Assembly: GCA_036675275.1 (NCBI GenBank)
Contig: JAKFFG010000031.1
Coordinates: forward strand, 62,001-126,000
Direction: 5' to 3'
Source: Pollutimonas sp036675275
GTDB lineage: Bacteria > Pseudomonadota > Gammaproteobacteria > Burkholderiales > Burkholderiaceae_B
DNA length: 64,000 bases
The notes under the pieces were generated by a model that saw only the letters and a list, made by a program, of their open reading frames with translations, was not told where the DNA came from and searched no databases. Within the stretch, counting starts at the first letter, position 1. Every line of letters begins with the position of its first letter. Of the stretch, positions 1-8,430 are shown piece after piece. The position numbers were made by a program, and so were the translations under genes.

Positions 1-278
1 TTGGCCAGCGGATGCCTTCTTTTGCCGACAAGCTGCTGGGGCGTTCAATGATCCGTGCTCAACGCAGCAATCAACCGGCGCGGCCGCGCCATGACGCGCT
101 ATGGGATGCCGGTGACGATATGGAACAGGAAGGCCACCACACCGATAGGTATGTGCGGGGGTTCAGCGTCTATACCGACGTGAATACGCGCTGGCGCACT
201 TTGACCCTGGCAAGTGCCGGCCTGGCCATCGCCTACGGCGTACTGCGCCTGGCGACCCGGCCTGGACGTGGCAACTGA
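1..278 (+). CDS. SDR-family oxidoreductase, C-terminal end (partial)
   Basis: The frame is open to the left edge, so the start and the NAD(P)-binding Rossmann part lie outside the window. What remains is about 92 residues. The visible tail (an AQ-SNQPA-P segment, then ALWDAGDD, then GFSVYT) followed by one hydrophobic helix (LTLASAGLAIAYGVLRL) resembles the C-terminal extension of a group of proteobacterial short-chain dehydrogenases that end in a membrane anchor. The substrate cannot be told. It ends 19 bases before egtB on the same strand, so the two may be cotranscribed. The family call rests only on this tail, so confidence is moderate. Confidence 0.55.
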   Translation, partial: GQRMPSFADKLLGRSMIRAQRSNQPARPRHDALWDAGDDMEQEGHHTDRYVRGFSVYTDVNTRWRTLTLASAGLAIAYGVLRLATRPGRGN

Positions 279-297
279 TCCGCGGCTCGATGTGCCC

Positions 298-1590
298 ATG
301 ACTGAAATCACATTCCCGTCCGGCGAGCCGTCCGCCGAGTCGTCTGCCGCGACCTTGCCGCGTACCTTCCTGTTGCGGCAATACATGCGAATTCGCGGCT
401 ACAGCCTGGAACTCGCCGCAACATTGTCGGCTGAAGATCAGTGCGTTCAATCCATGCCGGATGCCAGCCCCACCAAATGGCATCTGGCACATACCACCTG
501 GTTCTTTGAAACGATGTTGCTGCGGCCTTTTGTGCCGCACTACCAGGTTTTCAATGAACGGTATCACTACCTCTTCAACTCGTACTATGAAAGCCTGGGG
601 TCCCGGCAGCCCAGGCCGCAGCGCGGGCTATTGACGCGGCCTTCGGTGGATGAAGTGCTGGATTATCGGCGGTATGTGGACAATGCCATGCAGCAGCTGA
701 TCGAGCACGAGGACGCGTCCGCCCGGCAGGAGATCAGGCCTTTGCTGCTTCTGGGCTTGAACCATGAACAGCAGCACCAGGAGCTCCTGCTCACCGACAT
801 TCTTCACTTGCTCTCATGCAATCCGCTATTGCCAGCCTATCGTGCCGGCAATGACAAGGATTCACTCTCCCCCGCATCGATGACCACAGCGCGCGAACTG
901 ACATGGTTGGCGCAGCCGGGAGGAAGCGTGGGTATCGGTTGCGCTGCCTCCGGCGGCGATGAGGATTTCGCTTTCGACAACGAAACCCCGATGCACAATG
1001 TCCTGTTGTCTCCCTACCGTCTGGCCGATCGTCTTGTGACTTGCGGCGAATACGCGGAATTCATCTTTGACGGAGGTTACCGGCAGGCGGGCTTGTGGTT
1101 GTCGGATGGATGGGCGGCCGTCCAGTCGCAGGGCTGGTCGGCACCGGCATACTGGATTGCCGCCGACGAAGGGGGCGCGGAAACCGGAGGCTGGCAGGTA
1201 TTCGGTCTGGATGGTGTACGTCCGCTGGATCCTTCGGCGCCGGTGACGAATATCAGTTTTTATGAAGCGGCGGCCTACGCGGAATGGGCACAGGCCCGTC
1301 TACCAAATGAATTCGAATGGGAAGCGGCTGCGCGCGATCCGCGGATGGCGCAAGTAACAGGACATGCCTGGCAGTGGACGAGGTCTTCCTACGACCCCTA
1401 CCCAGGCTTTCGAGCCGCGCCTGGCGCCGTGGGCGAATACAACGGGAAATTCATGGTTGGCCAGCTGGTGCTGCGCGGCAGCAGTTTTGCCACCCCTCCC
1501 GGACATACAAGAGTGACCTATCGCAATTTCTTTCCGCCAAATGCGCGCTGGCAATTCTCAGGGCTGCGATTGGCAAGGGACAATATATGA
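298..1590 (+). CDS. egtB: Ergothioneine biosynthesis protein EgtB (hercynine oxygenase)
   Basis: EgtB is a non-haem iron sulfoxide synthase that joins hercynine to a thiol donor (gamma-Glu-Cys or Cys) in the cytoplasm. The N-terminal DinB-like domain carries the expected iron ligands: His65 in WHLAHT, and His156/His160 in HEQQHQE. The C-terminal half is a formylglycine-generating-enzyme-like fold (LPNEFEWEAAA, GHAWQWTRSSY, LRGSSFATP, SGLRLARD). Length is 430 residues, normal for the family. The ATG at 298 was chosen because family similarity begins soon after it; an in-frame GTG lies at 292. The stop overlaps the egtD start (ATGA), a sign of translational coupling. Pairing with egtD favours ergothioneine over the selenoneine paralogue SenA. 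The thiol donor is not decidable here, since no egtA, egtC or egtE is in the window. Confidence 0.93.
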   Translation: MTEITFPSGEPSAESSAATLPRTFLLRQYMRIRGYSLELAATLSAEDQCVQSMPDASPTKWHLAHTTWFFETMLLRPFVPHYQVFNERYHYLFNSYYESLGSRQPRPQRGLLTRPSVDEVLDYRRYVDNAMQQLIEHEDASARQEIRPLLLLGLNHEQQHQELLLTDILHLLSCNPLLPAYRAGNDKDSLSPASMTTARELTWLAQPGGSVGIGCAASGGDEDFAFDNETPMHNVLLSPYRLADRLVTCGEYAEFIFDGGYRQAGLWLSDGWAAVQSQGWSAPAYWIAADEGGAETGGWQVFGLDGVRPLDPSAPVTNISFYEAAAYAEWAQARLPNEFEWEAAARDPRMAQVTGHAWQWTRSSYDPYPGFRAAPGAVGEYNGKFMVGQLVLRGSSFATPPGHTRVTYRNFFPPNARWQFSGLRLARDNI

Positions 1591-2576
1591 CCATAACCCA
1601 ACGGGCTCATCGCAATACGGCGCTATACAGTGTCGCCACTGGCAAGCCTGCCCAGGACGAATTCTGCTCGGACATGATCAAAGCGCTCTCCTCCCGCCCG
1701 CGCTCTCTCTCGCCCAAGCATTTCTACGACGAAGAAGGCTCTGCGCTCTTTGACCGGATATGCGAGCTGCCCGAATACTATCCCACGCGCACCGAACTAT
1801 CATTATTGAAGTCGCATGCCCCCGAAATTGCCGAGTTCCTGGGGCCGGACGCCGAAATCGTGGAGTTCGGAGCCGGTTCTCTTCAGAAGATACACCTGCT
1901 TCTGGACGCGATGGACGCGCCGAGGTGCTACTTGCCCATTGATATCTCCGGTGCGCACCTCTCGGCTGCGGCGTTGGCTCTGCAACGCCGGTACCCCGCG
2001 TTGCAGGTACGCCCCATAGTGGGCGATTACACCGGCCCCCTGCGCTTGCCGGCCATGCACGGCGGCAGCAGTCGCCGTGTCGGCTTTTTTCCCGGATCCA
2101 CCATAGGAAACCTGTGTCCCGCCGAAGCGTTGTCATTTCTGAAGCAGGCCCGTCATCTTTTAAGAGGCGGAGGCTTGTTGCTTGGGGTCGACTTGATCAA
2201 AGACCCGGCAATTCTGCATGCCGCGTACAACGATAGCCAAGGTGTCACGGCAGCCTTTAATCGCAATGTGCTCAGCCGCGCGAATCGGGAGCTGGACGCA
2301 AATTTCGATGTTCACGCCTTTGCGCACAGTGCCTTCTATAACGCGCCGCAGCAACGCATCGAGATGCACTTGATGAGCCTGCGGGCGCAACGTGTCCGGG
2401 TGCGCAACCAGGCATTTTCCTTTGCGCAGGGCGAGACCTTGCATACCGAAAGCTCCTATAAATACACCTTCGATGGATTGCAAACCATGGCGGCCAAAAC
2501 GGGATTTGAATTTGGGCCGATATGGACGGACCCTGAGAATCAGTTCTGTCTGTGCTGGATGCAGGTCCCTCTTTAG
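1587..2576 (+). CDS. egtD: L-histidine N-alpha-methyltransferase EgtD
   Basis: EgtD transfers three methyl groups from S-adenosylmethionine to histidine, making hercynine, the substrate of EgtB. The 330-residue protein shows the family N-terminus (SLSPKHFYDEEGSALFD, then LPEYYPTRTE at residues 61-70) and an SAM-binding loop EFGAGSLQK (about 93-101) with VGDYT and GSTIGN further on, all typical of the DUF2260/EgtD methyltransferases. Its ATG (1587) overlaps the egtB stop by four bases, so a long upstream in-frame extension is not used. The gene order egtB-egtD is common in proteobacteria. No terminator is evident before the next gene, 75 bases on. Confidence 0.93.
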   Translation: MTITQRAHRNTALYSVATGKPAQDEFCSDMIKALSSRPRSLSPKHFYDEEGSALFDRICELPEYYPTRTELSLLKSHAPEIAEFLGPDAEIVEFGAGSLQKIHLLLDAMDAPRCYLPIDISGAHLSAAALALQRRYPALQVRPIVGDYTGPLRLPAMHGGSSRRVGFFPGSTIGNLCPAEALSFLKQARHLLRGGGLLLGVDLIKDPAILHAAYNDSQGVTAAFNRNVLSRANRELDANFDVHAFAHSAFYNAPQQRIEMHLMSLRAQRVRVRNQAFSFAQGETLHTESSYKYTFDGLQTMAAKTGFEFGPIWTDPENQFCLCWMQVPL

Positions 2577-2651
2577 CACGCGCAGCAAGCTGCCTTATGC
2601 GGGCATGCAGTTTGCTCGACAGCGCGATTGGCCAACGATTCAGGAGCAGGT

Positions 2652-4421
2652 ATGGAAACAGTGTCGGACTTCATCCTAAAGCGTCTTTCGGAGTGGGGGG
2701 TAAGGCGGATTTTTGCGTATCCTGGCGACGGCATCAACGGACTGGTGGGCGCATTCGGACGCAGCAAGGGCGGACCGGAGTTCGTGCAGGTGCGCCATGA
2801 GGAAATGTCGGCCTTCATGGCGTGTGCCCACGCGAAGTTCACCGGCCAGGTGGGCGTGTGCCTGGCCACCTCGGGGCCCGGTGCGATTCATCTGCTCAAT
2901 GGGTTGTATGACGCAAAAATGGACCATCAGCCTGTTGTCGCAATTGTGGGGCAACAGGCGCGCAGCGCGCTGGGCGGCGATTACCAGCAGGAAGTCGACC
3001 TTTTGAATCTTTTCAAGGACGTGGCACGTGACTTTGTGCACGTGGCCAGCAGCCCAGTGCAAGTCCGGCACCTCATAGATCGCGCCGTACGCATCGCCAT
3101 GGAGCGCAGGTCGGTAACCTGCGTGATCTTGCCCAACGACGTGCAAGACTTACCGGCGGTGGAAACACCGCCGCAGGAGCACGGAACATTGCATAGTGGT
3201 ATCGGCTACACGGTGCATTCCAATGTGCCCGACGAGCAGGGCCTGAGAAACGCCGCCGACATTCTCAACAGCGGCGATCGGGTGGCGATGCTGGTTGGCG
3301 CGGGCGCGCTGCATGCCACTCAGGAGATCAAGCAGACGGCCGACAGGCTCGGCGCTGGCGTGGCGAAGGCCCTGCTGGGTAAGGCAGCCGTCGCAGACGC
3401 GCTGCCCTATGTGACCGGATCCATAGGTTTGCTGGGTACACGACCCAGTTGGGAATTGATGAACGGCTGTGATCGGCTGCTGATGGTGGGCACCTCGTTT
3501 CCCTATGCCGAGTTTCTGCCTGCAGAGGGTCAAGCCCGGGGCGTCCAGATAGACCGGGACGGCCGCAACCTGAACATGCGATATCCCGTGGAGGTGGGAC
3601 TGGTCGGCGATAGCAAGGCCAGCCTGGCCGCACTGCTTCCACTCTTGCATGACAAGAAAAACCGCACTTGGCGAGACAGTGTTGAAAAAAGTGTGGCGCA
3701 ATGGTGGGAAACGATGGAAGCGCGTGCCATGGTGCAGGCCGATCCCATCAATCCGCAACGTGTTTTCTGGGAGCTGTCGCATCGCCTGCCGGATCGCAGC
3801 ATTATTGCGTGCGACTCCGGATCCGCGGCCAATTGGTATGCACGGGATCTGAAATTGCGCGACGGTATGCTGGCATCGGTGTCTGGCGGCCTGGCGTCGA
3901 TGGGATGTGCGGTTCCTTACGCTGTGGCGGGCAAGCTCGCCTACCCCGACCGCCCGGTTTTCGCACTGGTGGGCGATGGCGCCATGCAAATGAATGGCAT
4001 CAACGAACTCATTACCATCGCTGCACGTTGGAAAGACTGGAAATCACCCACCATGGTCATCATGGTGTTGAATAACGGAGACTTGAACCAGGTGACTTGG
4101 GAGCAGCGCGCAATGGGCGGCGATCCCCGATTCGACACCTCTCAGCTTCTGCCGCCTTTTCCGTATGCCGAGTATGCAAAGCTGCTGGGATTGGATGGAA
4201 TAAAGATAACGGATCCAGCACATGTGGGCGCAGCATGGGATGCCGCGATCAGCGCCGACCGCCCTACCGTGCTGGAGATGGTTACGGATCCGAATGTTCC
4301 TCCACTTCCTCCGCATATCGAGGCGAAGCAGGCCAAGGCTTACCTCCAGGCGATAAGTAAGGAAAACGAGTCGGGAGGCGCAGTGCTCCGTTCGACCATC
4401 AAGCAATGGTGGGCGAGTTGA
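2652..4421 (+). CDS. Thiamine-diphosphate enzyme, pyruvate oxidase/acetolactate synthase-like
   Basis: A 589-residue ThDP-dependent enzyme with the usual three domains. The N-terminal pyrimidine-binding domain has the activating glutamate in VRHEE (about residue 50) and the ATSGPGAIHLLNGLYDA stretch. A central nucleotide-binding-like domain (MLVGAGAL) follows. The C-terminal domain has the pyrophosphate/Mg motif GDGAMQMNG...NN. The sequence resembles the YdaP/PoxB-like branch of the family more than true acetolactate synthase, and no small subunit gene follows. The start at 2652 has a good ribosome site (AGGAG); an upstream in-frame ATG at 2628 does not. Pyruvate oxidation to acetate is the likely reaction but not provable from sequence. 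Confidence 0.8.
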   Translation: METVSDFILKRLSEWGVRRIFAYPGDGINGLVGAFGRSKGGPEFVQVRHEEMSAFMACAHAKFTGQVGVCLATSGPGAIHLLNGLYDAKMDHQPVVAIVGQQARSALGGDYQQEVDLLNLFKDVARDFVHVASSPVQVRHLIDRAVRIAMERRSVTCVILPNDVQDLPAVETPPQEHGTLHSGIGYTVHSNVPDEQGLRNAADILNSGDRVAMLVGAGALHATQEIKQTADRLGAGVAKALLGKAAVADALPYVTGSIGLLGTRPSWELMNGCDRLLMVGTSFPYAEFLPAEGQARGVQIDRDGRNLNMRYPVEVGLVGDSKASLAALLPLLHDKKNRTWRDSVEKSVAQWWETMEARAMVQADPINPQRVFWELSHRLPDRSIIACDSGSAANWYARDLKLRDGMLASVSGGLASMGCAVPYAVAGKLAYPDRPVFALVGDGAMQMNGINELITIAARWKDWKSPTMVIMVLNNGDLNQVTWEQRAMGGDPRFDTSQLLPPFPYAEYAKLLGLDGIKITDPAHVGAAWDAAISADRPTVLEMVTDPNVPPLPPHIEAKQAKAYLQAISKENESGGAVLRSTIKQWWAS

Positions 4422-4461
4422 AGTTCCACCGCTGCGGTTTTACTTTGAAGGAGAATGAACC

Positions 4462-4755
4462 ATGACAGAAGGAAGCACACCCAGCCTGCACGAGCTGCAG
4501 GAGAAGGCCAAACAGCTGTTGCAAGAAACAGCTAGCTATACCGGAGCGGATATTGAAGCAGCCCGGGGCAGGCTCAAACGCCAGCTCGAGGCCGTGCGTG
4601 ATCTGAAAGCGCGGCAAGGGTGGCTCAATGCCGTGTGCTGCGGCCCTGTTCCGAGGGCCGTGAATCAATGCGTGCATCAGCATACCTGGACGGCAATCGG
4701 CGCCGCCGCGTTATTGGGAATGATGGCCGGCCACTGTCTAACCCGCAGGCATTAG
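4462..4755 (+). CDS. DUF883/YqjD-ElaB-like small membrane protein
   Basis: A 97-residue protein with a charged, helix-forming N-terminal half (ELQEKAKQLLQE, then AARGRLKRQLEAVRDLKA) and a single C-terminal transmembrane helix (TAIGAAALLGMMAGHCL) ending in positive residues. This is the layout of YqjD/ElaB proteins, tail-anchored inner-membrane proteins that bind ribosomes in stationary phase in E. coli. The usual spacer differs here: a Cys-containing stretch (NAVCCGPVPRAVNQCVHQH) sits before the helix. It has a clear AGGAG ribosome site and follows the ThDP enzyme by 40 bases, so cotranscription is likely. Confidence 0.7.
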   Translation: MTEGSTPSLHELQEKAKQLLQETASYTGADIEAARGRLKRQLEAVRDLKARQGWLNAVCCGPVPRAVNQCVHQHTWTAIGAAALLGMMAGHCLTRRH

Positions 4756-4776
4756 GCGTGGCAACAGCTCTCCCGG

Positions 4777-5826
4777 CTAAGCCGCGATATCGGGGAGAAT
4801 GGTCTGAAGGAAAGCGAAGAATCGACGTTCATCGGCATTCAGGCCGCGCGGCGTGGATATGGCTTGCTTGCGGGGCAACCGGCCTTCAAGATAAGCCTCT
4901 ATGATCGCCGGATGTATATAGCATTCGCGGCATATCGCAGGCGTGTTCCCCAGTAGCTGGGCCGCGGCCTTTACGACGTCGTTTACGACAGGACGCTTGG
5001 GGCCTTCCGAGCCGTGCGCAGAAGCACGGGCCTGCAACTGACTGAAGGCGAAAACGGATGCGGCCCAGGTGCGATAGTGCTTGGCGGTGAAGTCGCCATT
5101 GCCCGCCTCTTTGAGATACTCATTGACACAGCCCGAATCGATGCGGCGACGCGCGCCATCCGGATCCGTGAACTGGAACAGTTCATGGCCGGGGATCTCC
5201 ATGCATCGCTTTATCACCGTTGCAATCCGGCGGTCCGACACTTTGACATCGTGGTGCACGCCGCCTTTGCCCTTGAATTGAAATCGGACCTGGCTCCCAA
5301 TCACTGAGGTATGGCGCCTGCGCAGTGTGGTAAGCCCATAGGACTTATTGGCTTTCGCGTATTGCCGGCTGCCCACCCGTATCAAGGTCAGCTCGAGGAG
5401 CCGCACCACGACGGCCACCATCTTTTCCTGAGTCAATGCGCGGCATTTCATGTCGCGTTCCACTCGACGGCGTATCCGTGCGAGCGCCAGCCCGAATTCC
5501 CCGAGTTGCTGATACTTGGTGCTGTCGCGCGTTGTCTTCCATTGTTCGTGATACCGATATTGCTTGCGTCCCCGCGCATCCCTTGCGGTCGCCTGGATAT
5601 GCCCGCGGGAATCCGGGCATATCCACACATCCGTATAGGCTGGCGGAACGGCCAGTGCGTTGATGCGCTCTATTGTTGCCGGGTTGTCGATTACCTTCTC
5701 GTTCGCGTCAAGGTAGATAAACTTGCCTTTGGATTGCTTGCGGGTAATGCCGGGAACGTCGTCGGAAACGTATACCAGGCCTTGTGCCGGGCACGGCATA
5801 GTGGAATCGGTCGTTTTCGTCCCCAT
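4777..5826 (-). CDS. DNA topoisomerase IB (poxvirus-type)
   Basis: Relaxes supercoiled DNA by cleaving one strand through a 3'-phosphotyrosine. Family marks in order: VYVSDDVPGITRKQSKGKF near the N-terminus, CPDSRGHIQATARDARGRKQYRYHEQW, LTLIRVGSRQYAKANKSYGLTTLRRRH (catalytic Arg/Lys region), FTAKHYRTWAAS (catalytic Arg and motif), and the nucleophile Tyr in CRECYIHPAIIEAY near the C-terminus. Length is about 349 residues, typical of bacterial TopIB. The start is uncertain: ATG at 5826 gives the family-like N-terminus, while an in-frame ATG at 5880 would add a hydrophobic 18-residue lead. It follows the chemoreceptor gene on the same strand. Confidence 0.9.
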   Translation of the reverse strand: MGTKTTDSTMPCPAQGLVYVSDDVPGITRKQSKGKFIYLDANEKVIDNPATIERINALAVPPAYTDVWICPDSRGHIQATARDARGRKQYRYHEQWKTTRDSTKYQQLGEFGLALARIRRRVERDMKCRALTQEKMVAVVVRLLELTLIRVGSRQYAKANKSYGLTTLRRRHTSVIGSQVRFQFKGKGGVHHDVKVSDRRIATVIKRCMEIPGHELFQFTDPDGARRRIDSGCVNEYLKEAGNGDFTAKHYRTWAASVFAFSQLQARASAHGSEGPKRPVVNDVVKAAAQLLGNTPAICRECYIHPAIIEAYLEGRLPRKQAISTPRGLNADERRFFAFLQTILPDIAA

Positions 5827-5903
5827 GAGAGTAAATGCTTGCATCAGATAGCCAAGTATCGTGAACAACGATGTCGTCATTCGTCGGTTATGTCGATAGC
5901 AAT

Positions 5904-7484
5904 CTATATACCCGCTCCGGACTGCTGCCGGGTCGGCCCGCGGCTGAATATGCCAATGACCCGTCCCAAGTTGCTGGCGCGGTTACGTAGCCCTTCGGAA
6001 GTGCCGGCCAGGTCGGAAACCATGGCGATATTATTCTGAGTCGCGCGTTCCAGCTGACTCATTGCCGTATTGATCTGACCGACACCGCTGGATTGTTCCG
6101 CTGCGGCCATGCTTATTTCCTCGATAAGACTCGAAACCCGTTGCGTCTGCTCCACCACGCCCTGCATTACATTCCCCGCTTTGCCCGTCAGCGCGCGCAC
6201 GGCATGAATCTGCGCTACGCTGCCGCCAATCAGGTCTTTGATTTCGTGAGCAGACTGGGCACTGCGTAACGCAAGCCTGCGAACTTCCGCCGCCACCACT
6301 GCAAAGCCCCTGCCCTGCTCGCCTGCTCTGGCGGCTTCCACTCCAGCGTTCAAGGCCAGGATATTTGTTTGAAAAGCCAGGCTGTCGATAATGCCTATGA
6401 TGTCGTAGATTTTGTTGCTGGATGCAGTAATGGTTTCCACGGTCGAAGCGACCTGGCTGACGATTGCGCTACCCTCGGATGCGGATTTGCTCGCTATGGC
6501 CGATAGTTGTACAGCCTGTACGGCTGCCTGTGCACTGTTGTCGAGGTTTGATGCCAGTTGCTCGAGAGATGCTGCCGTTTGTAGCAGGCTGGTTGCCGCC
6601 AGGGCTGTTCCCGCGTTCAGTCTGTCGCTGTTCAGCGCTATGTCGGTGCCCGCGAGCTGCACCCCGGACGCTTGTTCGGCGACATCATCGACCAGCGCTT
6701 TCAGATTCAATCCTGACTGATTTATCGAGCGCGCGATAGACCCAAGTTCATCTAGCCGTTCCATGTGGATTTGCTGTCCGGGCTGTCCGGCGGCCAGATC
6801 CTGTGCCTGCTTCAGCACGATTCTCAGCGGGCGATAGATCTGCAGATCCAGCCATAGCAGCACAAGGCCGGCCAGCATAGTGTGAGCCGTAGCTACCCCA
6901 AGCAGCTGTGCCGAAGGCAAATCCAGCATGGCAACACTCACCAATTCCAGTATCCAGGCCGTCGATATCCCGCCGAACAAGCGGGTACGCAGGGAGAGCG
7001 TTCTGTTGAAAGACAGAGCGCGCAACCATCCTTTGCGAACCAGAAGACCGCGGTAGAATTCACGCCCTTTCTGGCTGCCACGCCGGAACCCGGCATACAG
7101 CGCTTCGGCGTTGATGATTTCGTCGGCGCCGGGGCGGGTCCGTACCGACAAATAGCCGACTAATTCCTTGTCGCGAACCACGGGCGTGACATTGGCCCGC
7201 ACCCAGTAATACCCGCCATTCTTGCGGCGATTCTTGATGATCGCTGTCCAGGACTGTCCGTTATGCAAGGTGTGCCACAGATCGGAGAATGCTTCTGGCG
7301 GCATGTCTGGATGGCGAACGATATTATGCGCCTTGCCGCGCAACTCGACGGCACTGTATCCGCTGGCCTCTATAAACGCCGAGTTGGCGTAGGTGATGCG
7401 ACCTTTGATGTCGGTGACCGACATGAGCGGAGTGTCGGCGGGGATTTCGTGTTCTTGTTGATACACCGGTAGATTGACGCGCAT
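5904..7484 (-). CDS. PAS-domain methyl-accepting chemotaxis protein (Aer-like)
   Basis: A 526-residue chemoreceptor. Residues about 15-115 form a PAS domain (SVTDIKGRITYANSAFIEASGYS, then IIKNRRKNGGYYWVRANVTPV) of the kind that binds flavin in the aerotaxis receptor Aer. A hydrophobic pair of segments follows (about 170-215), then a HAMP-like linker and the conserved signalling hairpin (FQTNILALNAGVEAARAGEQGRGFAVVAAEVR). There is no large periplasmic loop and no C-terminal pentapeptide for CheR/CheB. It should therefore sense redox or oxygen from inside the cell and signal to CheA. An FNR-type palindrome lies 82 bases upstream of its start. Confidence 0.9.
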   Translation of the reverse strand: MRVNLPVYQQEHEIPADTPLMSVTDIKGRITYANSAFIEASGYSAVELRGKAHNIVRHPDMPPEAFSDLWHTLHNGQSWTAIIKNRRKNGGYYWVRANVTPVVRDKELVGYLSVRTRPGADEIINAEALYAGFRRGSQKGREFYRGLLVRKGWLRALSFNRTLSLRTRLFGGISTAWILELVSVAMLDLPSAQLLGVATAHTMLAGLVLLWLDLQIYRPLRIVLKQAQDLAAGQPGQQIHMERLDELGSIARSINQSGLNLKALVDDVAEQASGVQLAGTDIALNSDRLNAGTALAATSLLQTAASLEQLASNLDNSAQAAVQAVQLSAIASKSASEGSAIVSQVASTVETITASSNKIYDIIGIIDSLAFQTNILALNAGVEAARAGEQGRGFAVVAAEVRRLALRSAQSAHEIKDLIGGSVAQIHAVRALTGKAGNVMQGVVEQTQRVSSLIEEISMAAAEQSSGVGQINTAMSQLERATQNNIAMVSDLAGTSEGLRNRASNLGRVIGIFSRGPTRQQSGAGI

Positions 7485-7565
7485 CTATAGCCTCGTAAAC
7501 GTATGCTGTTTTTTTTGAACTGGATCTTCCGCGGTGGATATTGCGCCGCTGCAATACGGCAGATA

Positions 7566-7579
7566 TTGACGCCCGTCAA
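7566..7579. promoter_or_regulatory. FNR/CRP-superfamily-type palindrome TTGAC-N4-GTCAA
   Basis: A perfect inverted repeat with 5-base arms and a 4-base centre, the geometry of FNR/ANR/DNR sites but with C/G in place of the fifth T/A of the FNR consensus. Its centre is about 88 bases before the chemoreceptor start on the minus strand. A class II promoter using it would start near 7531, leaving a leader of about 47 bases. It could belong to a different member of the family, such as a DNR-like regulator. Confidence 0.5.
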
Positions 7580-7770
7580 ATAAGCAGCGTTAACGCGTGT
7601 GCATGGCCGCAAGAGCACCGCCGCGGTCTGCCACCTGTGGCAATAGCCCCTTGATCAGGCGGCCTTTTCGAGGACCGGCATTGCGTTTAACGTACAATGG
7701 ATTCCAGCCAGAAGACTGCCCGCCCGCCGGGTGCCGGCTTCAATTCCAACGGCCTAAAAGCCATGGTTTC

Positions 7771-7784
7771 TTGATGCGGATCAA
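7771..7784. promoter_or_regulatory. FNR/ANR box upstream of azurin
   Basis: TTGATGCGGATCAA matches the FNR/ANR consensus TTGAT-N4-ATCAA exactly. Its centre is 110 bases before the azurin start. A start site 41.5 bases downstream would fall near 7819, with an AT-rich -10 candidate (TATTAA, 7805-7810) in place. Azurin genes of pseudomonads are known ANR targets, so oxygen-limited induction is expected here. Confidence 0.82.
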
Positions 7785-7887
7785 GACTTGCTGGGTGCTC
7801 TTGGTATTAAATATCATCTCACGATATAGTCGTTTTACTTATCGACGCTTGCTCTTTTGTTCACTACTGTTGTCACCGGAGATTATT

Positions 7888-8337
7888 ATGTTTGCTAAAG
7901 TCGCTTTTGCCGCACTGCTGTCCGCCATGAGCCTGCCAGCGTTGGCCGCTAATTGCGAAGCCACCATCGAAGGCAATGATGCAATGCAGTTCAACATGAA
8001 GGAAATGACCGTCGACAAAAGCTGCACCGAATACACCGTGCACTTGAAACACACGGGCAAGCTTCCCAAGGCCGCCATGGGACACAACTGGGTGCTGACA
8101 AAAACTGCCGACAAGCAAGGCGTTGCTACCGACGGCATGGCCGCCGGCCTGGACAAAGATTACGTCAAGCCTGATGACGCTCGTGTCATCGCGCACACCA
8201 AGGTCGTCGGTGGCGGAGAAGCCGACTCCGTCACATTCGACGTCAGCAAGCTGGCAGCGGGCGAAGACTATACTTTCTTTTGTTCCTTCCCGGGCCATTG
8301 GGCCATCATGACAGGCTCATTGAAACTGGGCAGCTAA
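7888..8337 (+). CDS. azu: Azurin, blue copper electron carrier
   Basis: A 149-residue precursor with a 20-residue Sec signal peptide (cleavage after LPALA) and a mature protein of about 129 residues, the normal azurin length. Copper ligands are visible: Gly-His in MGHNWVL, and Cys, His and Met in FFCSFPGHWAIMTGS. The disulfide cysteines are near the mature N-terminus (ANCEAT) and in VDKSCTEY. Azurin shuttles electrons in the periplasm, for example to nitrite reductase or cytochrome peroxidase. The start at 7888 follows a CCGGAG ribosome site. It stands alone, with an FNR box before it and a terminator after it. Confidence 0.97.
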   Translation: MFAKVAFAALLSAMSLPALAANCEATIEGNDAMQFNMKEMTVDKSCTEYTVHLKHTGKLPKAAMGHNWVLTKTADKQGVATDGMAAGLDKDYVKPDDARVIAHTKVVGGGEADSVTFDVSKLAAGEDYTFFCSFPGHWAIMTGSLKLGS

Positions 8338-8350
8338 AACCCCAATCGAC

Positions 8351-8380
8351 AACGCGGCGCCCGGCGCCGCGTTTGTGTTT
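8351..8380 (+). terminator. Rho-independent terminator after azurin
   Basis: A 10-bp perfect GC-rich stem (8351-8360 with 8364-8373) with a 3-base loop, followed by a T-rich run (TTTGTGTTT). It lies 13 bases after the azurin stop. Confidence 0.85.
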
Positions 8381-8430
8381 CGACCCGCAAATCACAAATC
8401 GTCCTATCCTTGCCGGGCAAGGGATCAAGG

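Larger units (their letters stand above)
7485..7887. other. Divergent intergenic region between chemoreceptor and azurin
   Basis: 403 bases without a convincing gene. An open frame continues upstream of azurin, but it lacks family similarity and the azurin signal peptide starts cleanly at 7888. The region holds two FNR-family palindromes (7566-7579 and 7771-7784), a T-run near 7508-7517, and AT-rich sequence around 7800-7820 suitable for the azurin -10 element. It is probably a shared regulatory region for the two divergent genes. Confidence 0.7.

Noticed and set aside
1317..1586. In-frame extension upstream of egtD
   Set aside because: It overlaps the conserved C-terminus of egtB; the ATGA overlap start fits family length.
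4422..4461. Terminator after the ThDP enzyme (ACCG...CGGTTTT)
   Set aside because: The stem is only four pairs with a three-base loop, too weak to call.
5311..6039. Plus-strand open frame spanning topoisomerase IB and the chemoreceptor end
   Set aside because: It crosses two real minus-strand genes and resembles no family.
7597..7887. In-frame extension upstream of azurin
   Set aside because: The azurin signal peptide and ribosome site start at 7888, and the FNR box and promoter lie inside the extension.
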